Assembly (NCBI GenBank): GCA_016927595.1
Contig: JAFGMI010000048.1
Coordinates: 1 to 64,000 of the forward strand
Direction of reading: 5' to 3'
DNA length: 64,000 bases
Source: Melioribacteraceae bacterium
Lineage (GTDB): Bacteria; Bacteroidota; Ignavibacteria; Ignavibacteriales; Melioribacteraceae
Part shown: positions 36,495-45,790 of the stretch, one piece after another
Layout: the number at the start of each line of letters is the position of its first letter
Numbering within the stretch: the first letter of the stretch is position 1
Notes under the pieces: model-generated
Told to the model about the DNA's origin: nothing
Database searches by the model: none
The model's input: only the letters and a program-made list of their open reading frames with translations
Made by a program: the position numbers and the translations under genes

Positions 36495-37517
36495 ATGAAA
36501 GGGAAATATATTGTTTTATTACTTGTGGTTATTCCGTCGATGTTGATGGCGCAATTTGTCTCGGATGTGTCGAAACGCGGAACAACTGCAGCGCCGTTTC
36601 TAACAATTAGTCAGGGTGCACGTGCTACAGGCATGGGAAGCGCATTCGTAGCTGTTGCTGATGATCCCTCGGCAATATTCTGGAACGCAGCTGGTATAGC
36701 AAGACTTGAACAGAACGGCGTTACGTTCGATCACACAAAATGGTTTGCAGATATAGGATATAATTTTGCAGCGATAACTTATAATCTTGGAAGCTTCGGA
36801 ACATTAGGCGCCAGTTTCATCTCATCTACTGTGGATGAAATGGATGTAACAACAATAGAAGAACCGGAGGGGACAGGAGAAACATTCGGTGTGCAGGATG
36901 TGGCTGTAAGTCTGGCCTGGGGTTTTAATATTACGGATAATTTTTCAATAGGTTTCAATCCCAAAGTCGTTTATCAAAGTATCTGGAAAATGTCTGGTAT
37001 GGCTTTCGCTATTGATCTCGGAGTTCTTTACAATACTCCGTTCGAGGGAATTACACTCGGCGCTTCGATTACAAATTTCGGTTCCAAGCTTCAGCTTGAC
37101 GGCACGAGTTCAGTGGTCTTGTATGATGATGATATTACGACAAGCGGTAATAACGGAAGAATACCGGCACGCCTGCAGGTTGATGCATGGGATCTGCCGC
37201 TGGGATTCAAAGTGGGTCTGTCTTATAAACCTTTTACTGAAGGATTGCATAAACTGATTATTGCAGTCGATGCAGCCCACCCCAACGATAATTATGAGTA
37301 CGTTAATGTAGGTGGCGAATATACTTTCAATAATCTTTTTACCGTAAGAGGAGGATATAAGTCGCTGTTTCTCGAGGAATCGGAGGAATCGTTTACAATA
37401 GGCGCAGGTATAGTTCAGCGTATCATGGGAAACATAAATATCAGATTCGATTATGCGTATGTCGATTTCGGTACGCTTGATAATATTCAGAAGTTCTCTA
37501 TAGGCATTAATTTTTAG
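36495..37517 (+). CDS. PorV/PorQ-family outer-membrane beta-barrel protein
   Basis: About 340 residues, with signal peptide (YIVLLLVVIPSMLMAQF), then the family signature TISQGARATGMGSAFVAVAD and DDPSAIFWNAAGIARL, then a FadL-like barrel ending in a strand with terminal Phe (FSIGINF). In T9SS, PorV carries cargo from the translocon to the sortase complex. Here the gene lies 12 bases after a T9SS-type cargo gene, so it may be a dedicated shuttle for that cargo. The ATG at 36495 has a GGGG ribosome-binding site at good distance; the ATG at 36489 would be too close. Confidence 0.85.
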   Translation: MKGKYIVLLLVVIPSMLMAQFVSDVSKRGTTAAPFLTISQGARATGMGSAFVAVADDPSAIFWNAAGIARLEQNGVTFDHTKWFADIGYNFAAITYNLGSFGTLGASFISSTVDEMDVTTIEEPEGTGETFGVQDVAVSLAWGFNITDNFSIGFNPKVVYQSIWKMSGMAFAIDLGVLYNTPFEGITLGASITNFGSKLQLDGTSSVVLYDDDITTSGNNGRIPARLQVDAWDLPLGFKVGLSYKPFTEGLHKLIIAVDAAHPNDNYEYVNVGGEYTFNNLFTVRGGYKSLFLEESEESFTIGAGIVQRIMGNINIRFDYAYVDFGTLDNIQKFSIGINF

Positions 37518-37570
37518 GATTGATTAGCATTATCCTTCAGTAATATTGTTTGATAACTGAGATACATGAT

Positions 37571-37626
37571 AAGCGGGGCTAAGATATTTATTGTTTATTG
37601 CTGGTCGGCAACTCCGCTTTTCTCTT
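37571..37626 (+). terminator. Possible terminator after the PorV-like gene
   Basis: AAGCGGGG at 37571-37578 pairs with CTCCGCTT at 37612-37619 (one G-T pair), followed by TTCTCTT. The 33-base loop is long, so this is only a moderate candidate for the end of the TonB receptor operon. Confidence 0.4.
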
Positions 37627-37692
37627 AATTTATAGTATTCGCTCTTAACCTGAGTTGAAGTAAATAATTTTATTAAAGCATAAGAGGGTTGC

Positions 37693-39951
37693 ATGCGGAA
37701 AAATATTCTATTGATACTACTGTTTTTCATTTTGCTTCTTGTGAACGTTGTTAATGGAGAAGAGAATTCTGAAAATAAATATAAGGAAGCCGATGATTTC
37801 GTTCGGATACTTCTTTCGAAAATGACGCTGGAAGAAAAAATCGGGCAGATGAATCAGATAACCGTTGAAGTAATATCCAAGCCAAGGGCGGATGGTTTCC
37901 AAAAACTTGAAATCGATCCGGATAAACTGAAAGAGGCGCTTGTAAAATATCATACCGGTTCTATTATTAATACAGGCGGTTATGCCAATAATGTGGATAA
38001 CTGGCATGAAATTATAACTGTTATTCAGGACGGCGCTGCCGGGTATACCAGACTGGGCATTCCTGTATTATACGGTATCGATGCCATTCACGGTGTCAGC
38101 TATACAAGAGGTGCTACATTGTTTCCCCAGTCCGTAGCGATGGCGGCTTCAAGAAACCGTGAACTCTTACGGCAAAGTGCTGAGATAACCGCACTTGAAA
38201 TGAGAGCTTCCGGAATTCCGTGGACATTCAATCCGGTGCTGGGTATGGGACGCGAGCCTTATTGGTCGAGATTATGGGAAACCTTCGGTGAGGATGTTTA
38301 TCTCGCATCTGAATTCGGGCGCGAATATGTTAAAGGAATCCAGGGATCAGATCCGTCGGATAAAATTAACGCTGCTGCATGTATGAAGCATTACCTTGGA
38401 TACAGTGTTCCGAAAAACGGACGCGACAGAACTCCAGCATGGATACCCGAAAGAATGCTTCGGGAAATTTTTTTACCTTCCTTCAAAGCCGCGGTGGATG
38501 CCGGTGTCTTAACGGCAATGGCTAATTCTTCCGAGATTAATGGAATCCCCGTCCATTCCGATTATTACCTGCTTACGGAATTACTTAAAGATGAATTAGG
38601 ATTTAAGGGATTTATGGTTTCGGACTGGGAGGATATTAAGAGACTGTATGAACGGGACCATGTTGCCGGTTCACCGAGAGAAGCCGTTAAAATGGCTGTC
38701 ATGGCAGGAATTGATATGAGCATGGTACCGTTTGATTTCAGCTTTTATGAATTACTGCTTGAGCTTGTAAAAGACGGCGAGGTTCCGGTTGAAAGAATTG
38801 ACGATGCCGTCACAAGAATATTGAGGGTTAAATATCTGCTGGGACTTTTTGATAACGCTTATCCCGATAAATCTCTGCTCCCGGAATTTGCATCTCAGAA
38901 GAATACCGGAGTTAATCTTCAGGCAGCCCGTGAGTCGATAACTATGTTGAAAAACGATAATTCTGTACTGCCGCTTTCAAAAGAAAAAAAATATCTGGTA
39001 ACCGGGCCCGCATCGAACATGTTAAGTGTATTGAACGGTGGCTGGTCGATTACATGGCAGGGGAATGAAGAAAAACTGTATCCTGAAGATAAGTACACAA
39101 TACTTGAAGCCGTTCAGTCGAAAGCGGGAAACGAGAACGTAATTCATATGGAAGGATGTACCTTTGAGGAAGACATAAATACCAAAGAAACAGTTTCAAA
39201 GGCTTCGGAAGCTGATGCGGTTATAGTATGTATCGGTGAACCTCCGTACTGTGAAGGGGAAGGAAATATTAATAATCTTGAAATGACTTCCGTTCAGCTG
39301 GAACTTGCAGCACAACTTTCCAAAACTGGCAAACCGGTCATACTTGTGTTGGTAGAAGGAAGACCGAGGGTCATCAGTAAAATTGCTGATGATGCATCAG
39401 CAATTCTTATGGCATACCTTCCGGGAATGGAGGGAGGCAGAGCTATCGCCGATATATTATTCGGTGATGCTAATCCCAGCGGTAAACTTCCGTTTTCATA
39501 CCCGCGGGATGTACGAGGCAATACATGTTACGATTTTAAACCGATTGAACAGTTTGATGTGAACAAATACAATCCTCAATGGGAATTCGGTTACGGTTTA
39601 AGTTACACGAATTTCGAATATGCCAATCTGGTACTCGATAAAACCGAATATAAGATGAATGATGTAATCAGAGTTTCTGTTGACTTAAAAAATACAGGCA
39701 GCGTGGATGGCAAAGAAACTGTAGAGTTGTATATTTGCGATATTGTTGGCACGGTTTCCAGACCGGTAAGACAGTTAAAAAGATTTCAGAAGATAAATCT
39801 CGAGGCAGGAAAATCCACGACTGTATCTTTCGAACTGGATATGTATGATTTATCTTTTATCAACCGCGATAATTTGAGAACCACAGAACCGGGTGAATTT
39901 ACGGTAATGGTAAAAAATCTGGAAAAGAAATTTGTCCTTGCAGATGAATAA
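37693..39951 (+). CDS. Glycoside hydrolase family 3 beta-glucosidase
   Basis: Releases glucose from the non-reducing end of beta-gluco-oligosaccharides. It has an N-terminal signal peptide (ILLILLFFILLLVNVVNG) and 752 residues. The (beta/alpha)8 domain carries YGIDAIHGVSYTRGATLFPQ and nucleophile Asp311 in KGFMVSDWEDIKR. The second domain has the acid/base region around EPPYCEGEGN. A C-terminal fibronectin-III-like domain follows (GYGLSYTNFEYANL, FELDMYDLSF). No T9SS domain is present, so it is probably periplasmic and works on oligosaccharides imported by the TonB receptor. The symporter gene follows after 22 bases. Confidence 0.94.
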   Translation: MRKNILLILLFFILLLVNVVNGEENSENKYKEADDFVRILLSKMTLEEKIGQMNQITVEVISKPRADGFQKLEIDPDKLKEALVKYHTGSIINTGGYANNVDNWHEIITVIQDGAAGYTRLGIPVLYGIDAIHGVSYTRGATLFPQSVAMAASRNRELLRQSAEITALEMRASGIPWTFNPVLGMGREPYWSRLWETFGEDVYLASEFGREYVKGIQGSDPSDKINAAACMKHYLGYSVPKNGRDRTPAWIPERMLREIFLPSFKAAVDAGVLTAMANSSEINGIPVHSDYYLLTELLKDELGFKGFMVSDWEDIKRLYERDHVAGSPREAVKMAVMAGIDMSMVPFDFSFYELLLELVKDGEVPVERIDDAVTRILRVKYLLGLFDNAYPDKSLLPEFASQKNTGVNLQAARESITMLKNDNSVLPLSKEKKYLVTGPASNMLSVLNGGWSITWQGNEEKLYPEDKYTILEAVQSKAGNENVIHMEGCTFEEDINTKETVSKASEADAVIVCIGEPPYCEGEGNINNLEMTSVQLELAAQLSKTGKPVILVLVEGRPRVISKIADDASAILMAYLPGMEGGRAIADILFGDANPSGKLPFSYPRDVRGNTCYDFKPIEQFDVNKYNPQWEFGYGLSYTNFEYANLVLDKTEYKMNDVIRVSVDLKNTGSVDGKETVELYICDIVGTVSRPVRQLKRFQKINLEAGKSTTVSFELDMYDLSFINRDNLRTTEPGEFTVMVKNLEKKFVLADE

Positions 39952-39973
39952 CACAAGATAAAGGAAAATAGAT

Positions 39974-41611
39974 ATGAATTTTTCAACCGTGGATTATATA
40001 GTATTTACCGTCTACATTATTGGAATAGTCAGTTTAGGACTTTACGTTTCGAGAGAAAAGAAAGGGCATGAAAAAGATTCTCAGGATTATTTTCTTGCCG
40101 GTAAATCGCTTACCTGGTGGGCAATTGGTGCCTCGTTAATTGCAGCCAACATATCCGCCGAACAGATAATCGGTATGTCGGGATCCGGGTTTGCTATTGG
40201 TCTGGCAATAGCATCTTATGAATGGATGGCAGCAATCACGTTGATAATTGTAGGCAAGTTTTTCCTGCCGGTTTTTATTGAAAAAAAGATATACACAATC
40301 CCTGAATTCATAGAAAAAAGATATAACACGACGCTTAAAACTATTCTGGCTGTATTCTGGATATTCCTGTTCGTATTTGTCAATTTAACTTCGGTGCTGT
40401 TCCTGGGAGCTAAAGCTTTGGATACCATTATGGGAGCAGGCGACGGAAGCATGATCATCTACGGGATAATCGGTCTGGGTTTTATTGCTATAGCGTATTC
40501 ATTGTACGGTGGTCTTTCGGCTGTTGCCTGGACGGATGTAATACAGGTAATATTGCTGGTGCTTGGCGGAATAATTACAACTGTCATAGCTCTTGATTAT
40601 GTTACTCCCGAAGGGGGCATTATTAACGGTATATCTCATATATATGAAACTGCAGGTGATAAATTTCATATGATATTGGAGAAAGGACATCCTGAATTTG
40701 ATAATCTTCCAGGAATTGCAGTCTTAATCGGAGGCATGTGGATTGCAAACCTTTATTACTGGGGATTCAACCAGTATATAATTCAAAGAACTCTGGCTGC
40801 CAAATCACTGGGTGAAGCTCAAAAAGGCATTGCATTTGCAGCCTTCCTTAAACTTATTATTCCCTTAATAGTAGTTGTTCCGGGTATAGTTGCATTCGTT
40901 ATGTATTCTCAGCCTGATGGTACAAATATAATTGCAGGCGCGCAGGATGCATTTACCAAGACAGACGGTTCTATAAATTACGATAAGGCTTATCCCTGGC
41001 TTATAAGTACATTTGTTCCGATAGGTCTAAAGGGCGTGGTTGTAGCGGCTTTAACAGCGGCAATCGTTTCCTCACTTGCATCTATGCTTAACTCGACTTC
41101 AACCATATTTACGATGGATATTTATAAACCGTATATTAATAAAGGTGCAGATGAAAAGTCGCTGGTAAAAATCGGTCGGATAAGCGCCGTTGCGGCTCTT
41201 GTAGTAGCCGGACTTACCGCACCGCTGCTTAAAAGCATTCCTCAGGCATTTCAATATATCCAGGAGTATACCGGCGTTGTTAGTCCCGGTATTCTGGCTG
41301 TTTCCATGATAGGATTGTTCTGGAAAAAGGTTACAACGAGAGGAGCAATCTGGGGTGCTATACTATCTATCCCTACGGCTCTGATTCTTAAAATCGAATC
41401 ACTTGCTCTGCCGTGGATGGATCAGATGCTTTACACTTTTTTAATTACCATAGTTATCGCCGGAATGATTAGCCTTGCTTCAAACGAGAACTCCGATGAT
41501 GTTAAAGGATTCAATTTTACTTCCAAATTATTCTCGACTGATAAGACATTCAATATTTCTGCATATGTTATATGTCTGGTTCTTGCATTACTTTATACAA
41601 TTTTCTGGTAA
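39974..41611 (+). CDS. Second sodium:solute symporter, SGLT-like
   Basis: A 545-residue SSS transporter with the same landmarks as the one at 26452 (DYFLAGKSLTWWAIGASLIA, NISAEQIIGMSGSGF, YYWGFNQYIIQRTLAAKSLG, AALTAAIVSSLASMLNSTST). It is closer to sugar-specific vSGLT/SGLT members because of the longer C-terminal extension and the GGLSAVAWTDVIQ motif. It lies between GH3 and GH16 genes, so glucose released by the beta-glucosidase is a plausible substrate. It is not preceded by the tandem operators and probably shares a transcript with the GH3 gene. Confidence 0.92.
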   Translation: MNFSTVDYIVFTVYIIGIVSLGLYVSREKKGHEKDSQDYFLAGKSLTWWAIGASLIAANISAEQIIGMSGSGFAIGLAIASYEWMAAITLIIVGKFFLPVFIEKKIYTIPEFIEKRYNTTLKTILAVFWIFLFVFVNLTSVLFLGAKALDTIMGAGDGSMIIYGIIGLGFIAIAYSLYGGLSAVAWTDVIQVILLVLGGIITTVIALDYVTPEGGIINGISHIYETAGDKFHMILEKGHPEFDNLPGIAVLIGGMWIANLYYWGFNQYIIQRTLAAKSLGEAQKGIAFAAFLKLIIPLIVVVPGIVAFVMYSQPDGTNIIAGAQDAFTKTDGSINYDKAYPWLISTFVPIGLKGVVVAALTAAIVSSLASMLNSTSTIFTMDIYKPYINKGADEKSLVKIGRISAVAALVVAGLTAPLLKSIPQAFQYIQEYTGVVSPGILAVSMIGLFWKKVTTRGAIWGAILSIPTALILKIESLALPWMDQMLYTFLITIVIAGMISLASNENSDDVKGFNFTSKLFSTDKTFNISAYVICLVLALLYTIFW

Positions 41612-41616
41612 TCGAT

Positions 41617-42456
41617 ATGAATAGAAGACACACTAAATGGAGTTTTATACTAATACTGTTATTCATAGGAGCTGTGTGCTGCTCGAATAAAGATGATCCT
41701 GCTTCTTCAGATAACGATGAAACCCCGGCAGGGTATAAATTAGTTTGGCAGGATGAATTTGATGGGGACAAAATTAACGCTGATAACTGGATTCATGAGG
41801 TAAATGCCCGCGGAGGAGGCAACAACGAACTTCAGTATTATACAGACAGACCCGAAAATTCATACGTGAGAGACGGTGAACTGCACATAGCGGCTCTGGA
41901 GGGAGCTTATACCGGTCCCGAAGGAACTCGTTATTATACTTCGGCGCGAATGACGACACAACAGACAAGAGCGTTTCAGTATGGCAGGATTGAGGCAAGA
42001 TTGAAGCTTCCGTACGGACAGGGATTATGGCCTGCATTCTGGATGCTTGGTACTAATATTACACAGGTTGGCTGGCCGTCCTGCGGCGAGATAGATATTA
42101 TGGAGATGATAGGGGGCGGTGACGGCAGGGATAATGTTACTCACGGCACTCTTCATTGGGAACACAACGGTCATAAATATCAGGGTGGAAGCAAAAAAAT
42201 TGAATCAGGTAAACTTGCGGATGATTTTCACGTTTATGCTGTTGAATGGGATGAATCAAAAATCGATTGGTATCTGGATGATGAATTGTTTTACTCAATG
42301 GATATAACTGCGGTAGGGATGAGTGAGTTTCATCAGCCGTTTTTTATTATACTTAATGTTGCAGTAGGAGGAAACTGGCCCGGAAGTCCCGATGCGTCAA
42401 CCGTGTTCCCTCAGGAAATGATTGTTGACTATGTAAGAGTCTACGAAAAAGAATGA
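41617..42456 (+). CDS. GH16 beta-1,3-glucanase lipoprotein (laminarinase type)
   Basis: Endo-acting beta-glucanase, 279 residues from the ATG at 41617, which gives a lipoprotein signal (FILILLFIGAVCC, lipid-modified Cys21). An in-frame ATG at 41572 lies inside the upstream symporter gene and would not give a proper signal peptide. The GH16 domain spans residues 40-279: YKLVWQDEFDGD, GQGLWPAFWMLG and the catalytic loop GEIDIMEMIGG with Glu158 (nucleophile) and Glu163 (acid/base). The ExDIME form is that of laminarinases. It has no T9SS domain, so it is a membrane-bound enzyme, unlike its neighbour at 42622. Confidence 0.93.
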   Translation: MNRRHTKWSFILILLFIGAVCCSNKDDPASSDNDETPAGYKLVWQDEFDGDKINADNWIHEVNARGGGNNELQYYTDRPENSYVRDGELHIAALEGAYTGPEGTRYYTSARMTTQQTRAFQYGRIEARLKLPYGQGLWPAFWMLGTNITQVGWPSCGEIDIMEMIGGGDGRDNVTHGTLHWEHNGHKYQGGSKKIESGKLADDFHVYAVEWDESKIDWYLDDELFYSMDITAVGMSEFHQPFFIILNVAVGGNWPGSPDASTVFPQEMIVDYVRVYEKE

Positions 42457-42621
42457 GTTGTGGTTTTAATGAGAAAAAATTACGGGACTTTGTTTTATTG
42501 ATACAATCAACCTCTTATGGTTACTTGTTTATTATTCGATAAAATTTTTTTACCGTTAAAGCATATTTTATTTCCACTATAAATACCTAGATGATACCGG
42601 CTAATTTAAGTGAATGAAAAC

Positions 42622-43689
42622 ATGAAACTGAAAACAGTGTGTATATCCGTTATTTTGTTTTCCTTAAGTATAAAAGCACAAAATTATCAGCTGGTATGGT
42701 ACGATTCATTCCTGGGAAATGAACTTGATACGGACAGCTGGTCATACGAAACCGGCGGCGGCGGATGGGGCAACAATGAACTGCAATATTATACCAGCCG
42801 ACCGGATAATCTTTATCTCGAAAACGGCAGACTTGTTATCACTGCAAAAAGAGAAACCTACGGCGGTAGTAATTATACATCAGCGAGAATCGTTACAAAA
42901 GGCAAAAAGTTTTTTCGGTACGGCAAAGTAGAGGCGAGAATTAGAATGCCCTTTGGTCAAGGTATCTGGCCGGCTTTCTGGATGCTTGGTGAGAACTTTT
43001 CAAGCGTTGGTTGGCCGAGGTGCGGAGAAATTGATATTGTCGAAATGATAGGCGGAACGGGAAATGAGAATAAAGCTTATGGCACGGCACACTGGGATAA
43101 TAACGGCTCCCATGCTCAGTATGGAGGATATACTAAGCTTCAGTCGGGTATACTTGCTGATGACTGGCATCTCTACGCTGTTGAATGGAACAATCAAAGC
43201 ATAAAATGGTTTTTCGATGGTAACAAATACCACGAAATCGATATCACCTCTTCAGAGTTACGCGAGTTTCATAACGAATATTTTATAATCCTGAATTTAG
43301 CCGTGGGCGGCAAATGGCCCGGATATCCTGACGGCACAACACTTTTCCCGCAAACTCTGGAAGTCGATTACATACGTGTATACCAGGATTTGCCGACTGG
43401 CATTGAAACCGATACGGTGCCCCCTGAGGAGAGGCTCCTGGTTTATCCGAATCCTTTTAACAGTCAGATCAACGTTATCTTGAATTCGAAAGGAATTGCA
43501 GACCGTTCGGCAGAATTGAAGTTGTTCAATCTATTGGGACAGGAAATGTTTAATGCTGAGTACGATATTCAAAGCGGGATTAATAATTTCAGTTTGAACT
43601 TGCACGGAATAATTAATAGCGGGATTTATTTGCTGGTTGTAGATACGGGTGCAAATTTATATACGCATAAAATTATGTATCTGAAATAA
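42622..43689 (+). CDS. Secreted GH16 beta-1,3-glucanase with T9SS sorting domain
   Basis: A 355-residue endo-glucanase. The signal peptide (TVCISVILFSLSIKAQ) follows the ATG at 42622; a GTG at 42610 is also in frame but only adds four polar residues. The GH16 domain (residues 21-255) shares long stretches with the enzyme at 41617, including NNELQYYTSRPDN, FGQGIWPAFWMLG and GEIDIVEMIGG with Glu136 and Glu141. The rest (ERLLVYPNPFNSQINVIL, LKLFNLLGQEMFN, INSGIYLLVVDTG) is a T9SS type A sorting domain. The two GH16 genes are probable paralogues with different cell locations. The 165-base gap before it has no recognisable promoter. Confidence 0.93.
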   Translation: MKLKTVCISVILFSLSIKAQNYQLVWYDSFLGNELDTDSWSYETGGGGWGNNELQYYTSRPDNLYLENGRLVITAKRETYGGSNYTSARIVTKGKKFFRYGKVEARIRMPFGQGIWPAFWMLGENFSSVGWPRCGEIDIVEMIGGTGNENKAYGTAHWDNNGSHAQYGGYTKLQSGILADDWHLYAVEWNNQSIKWFFDGNKYHEIDITSSELREFHNEYFIILNLAVGGKWPGYPDGTTLFPQTLEVDYIRVYQDLPTGIETDTVPPEERLLVYPNPFNSQINVILNSKGIADRSAELKLFNLLGQEMFNAEYDIQSGINNFSLNLHGIINSGIYLLVVDTGANLYTHKIMYLK

Positions 43690-43726
43690 TATTACTTTGT
43701 GTTCAATTATTTAATATGTTGTTCCC

Positions 43727-44419
43727 ATGATTAGAAAAATATGTTGTCCGATTATTTCTCTTTTATTCATTTTAAATTGTTCCGGTCATGAGCAAATGAA
43801 CGATGACGTTGAAATAAAGAAAGAACTGAAATACCTCGCACTGGGTGACTCCTATACCATTGGTGAAAGTGTCGGTAAAAATGAAAAATATCCGGTCCAA
43901 CTTGCAGATTCGATTTTATCCTCCGGCACAGATATTAAACTGAGAATTATAGCGAGAACAGGTTGGACAACTGATGAACTGAGTGATGCGATAAAGGAAA
44001 GTAAGATTGAGGAGAAATTTGATATCGTGTCGCTTCTGATTGGTGTTAACAACCAATACAGAGGAAGGGATGCCGATGAGTACAGAATTCAATTTATGGA
44101 ATTATTGCAGACAGCAATTGATTTTGCCGATGGAAATACCGGCAGGGTTTTGGTTTTATCAATTCCCGACTGGGGAGTAACGCCTTTTGCTGAAGGGAGA
44201 GATAAGGTAAAAATTTCTTCTGAAATCGACCTCTTCAATAAAATTAATAAGGAAGTATCGGAAGAATCCGGAGTAAAATATTTTTATATTACAGATATAT
44301 CGAGAATACCGGATCCGGAATTAATTGCCGTTGACGGACTGCATCCATCCGGTAAAATGTACGCAGAGTGGGTTAACAGAATCATGCCTTATGTCTTAAA
44401 AATTATCAGCGAGAATTAA
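43727..44419 (+). CDS. SGNH/GDSL-type hydrolase, predicted lipoprotein
   Basis: An esterase-fold protein of 230 residues. The N-terminus is a lipoprotein signal (ISLLFILNCSG). Catalytic blocks are ALGDSYTIGE (block I Ser), a Gly in RTGWTTDEL (block II), IGVNNQYRG (block III Asn) and VDGLHPSGK (block V Asp and His). Such enzymes often deacetylate polysaccharides or hydrolyse acyl esters. The neighbouring genes give no clear substrate, being a GH16 gene upstream and a kynureninase that starts at the very next base. Confidence 0.87.
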   Translation: MIRKICCPIISLLFILNCSGHEQMNDDVEIKKELKYLALGDSYTIGESVGKNEKYPVQLADSILSSGTDIKLRIIARTGWTTDELSDAIKESKIEEKFDIVSLLIGVNNQYRGRDADEYRIQFMELLQTAIDFADGNTGRVLVLSIPDWGVTPFAEGRDKVKISSEIDLFNKINKEVSEESGVKYFYITDISRIPDPELIAVDGLHPSGKMYAEWVNRIMPYVLKIISEN

Positions 44420-45703
44420 TTGCCGGTATTTAATACCTCAGTTGACTTCGCAAAGCATTTGGATCAGAATGATGCTTTGGCATCCTGTCGCAGCGAATTC
44501 TTTTACGCAGATGAAAATATAATTTATCTGGATGGTAATTCTCTCGGGAGACTCCCGCTGAAATCCAAATCTAAACTGGATGAAGTTATTAACCTTCAGT
44601 GGGGAGAACGCTTAATAAGAAGCTGGAATGAGAAATGGCTGGATATGCCTAAAAAAGCTGCGCATAAAATCGCAGGAATAATAGGGGCAGAACCGGAAGA
44701 GGTGCTGATTTGTGATTCAACCTCAATTAATTTGTATAAACTTGTACTTGCAGCTTTACATTATCAGCCCGATCGTAAATCAATAGTTTCAGATGAATTA
44801 AATTTTCCTTCGGATCTCTATATATTCCAGGGTGTTGTAAGGCTCTTTAAAGATGCTTATCAGTTAAAGCTTGTCGGCAGCAGCAATGGTATTAAACCTG
44901 ATCTGAATCATATGAAAGACCTGCTGGATAATGATACTGCGCTTGCAGCGTTTTCACATGTACTGTTTAAAAGCGGTTATATGTACGATGTTAAAGCAGT
45001 AACAGAAATCGTGCATTCAGCGGGAGCACTGACACTATGGGATTTAAGTCACTCGGTGGGTGTAGTGCCCATAAAATTGAATGAATGGAATGTTGATTTT
45101 GCAGTCGGATGTACATATAAATACTTAAACGGAGGACCAGGTTCTTCGGCGTTTCTTTACATAAGAAGAGATTTAATTGTTAAGATGGAGAACTTCATAA
45201 GCGGTTGGTTCGGGCATTCCAATCCGTTCGGATTTGATTTGCGCTTCAACTCCTCTGACGGTATTGAGAAATTCAACTGCGGCACATCAAATATATTGTC
45301 TATTGCCTCAATAGAACCTTCACTCGATATTATAACCGAAGCAGGTATCGATAGCATTCGCAAAAAATCTGTTTTACAAACTGATTATTTGATTTATCTG
45401 GTTAAGGAGAGATTAAAGAAATTTGGTTTTGAAATCGGATCACCTTTCTCTGATCAGGAACGGGGCTCTCATGTATCCTTACGGCACAATGAAGGATACA
45501 GGATTTGTAAAGCATTGATTAATTCATCCGAACTGCAAACCAATGTTATCCCGGATTTCCGGATGCCGGATAATATCCGTATCGGAATTTCTCCGCTGTA
45601 TAACTCCTTCGTTGATATATATTCGGCTGTCGAAGCAATTGAATATGTATTGGCAAATAAATTATACGAGAGATATAACTACGATAACGAAAAAGTTACA
45701 TAA
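44420..45703 (+). CDS. kynU: Kynureninase
   Basis: PLP enzyme cleaving L-kynurenine (or 3-hydroxykynurenine) to anthranilate and alanine. The 427 residues match the family, with IYLDGNSLGRLPLKSK at the start, DSTSINLYK (cofactor phosphate region), WDLSHSVGVVPI, and the PLP Lys234 in GCTYKYLNGGPGSSAFLY. The WFGHSNPFGFD segment is also typical. It starts at a TTG directly after the previous stop. No tryptophan dioxygenase or formamidase is adjacent, though the creatininase-family amidase at 49442 is a conceivable partner. It may serve tryptophan breakdown or NAD synthesis. Confidence 0.9.
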   Translation: MPVFNTSVDFAKHLDQNDALASCRSEFFYADENIIYLDGNSLGRLPLKSKSKLDEVINLQWGERLIRSWNEKWLDMPKKAAHKIAGIIGAEPEEVLICDSTSINLYKLVLAALHYQPDRKSIVSDELNFPSDLYIFQGVVRLFKDAYQLKLVGSSNGIKPDLNHMKDLLDNDTALAAFSHVLFKSGYMYDVKAVTEIVHSAGALTLWDLSHSVGVVPIKLNEWNVDFAVGCTYKYLNGGPGSSAFLYIRRDLIVKMENFISGWFGHSNPFGFDLRFNSSDGIEKFNCGTSNILSIASIEPSLDIITEAGIDSIRKKSVLQTDYLIYLVKERLKKFGFEIGSPFSDQERGSHVSLRHNEGYRICKALINSSELQTNVIPDFRMPDNIRIGISPLYNSFVDIYSAVEAIEYVLANKLYERYNYDNEKVT

Positions 45704-45790
45704 TCATTTTTTCGTACACTCCTGTTTTGTTATATTCCTAACTTAAAAGTATCTTGATTTATTTCTATTGTCATATTTTTCAGGAATTGC

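Noticed and set aside
42527-42545. Sequence resembling the glycan operator (GTTTATTATTCGATAAAAT) before the second GH16 gene
   Set aside because: Only 13 of 19 positions agree, there is no second copy 22 bp upstream and no TGG-type -24 element 70 bp downstream. Likely chance in AT-rich DNA.
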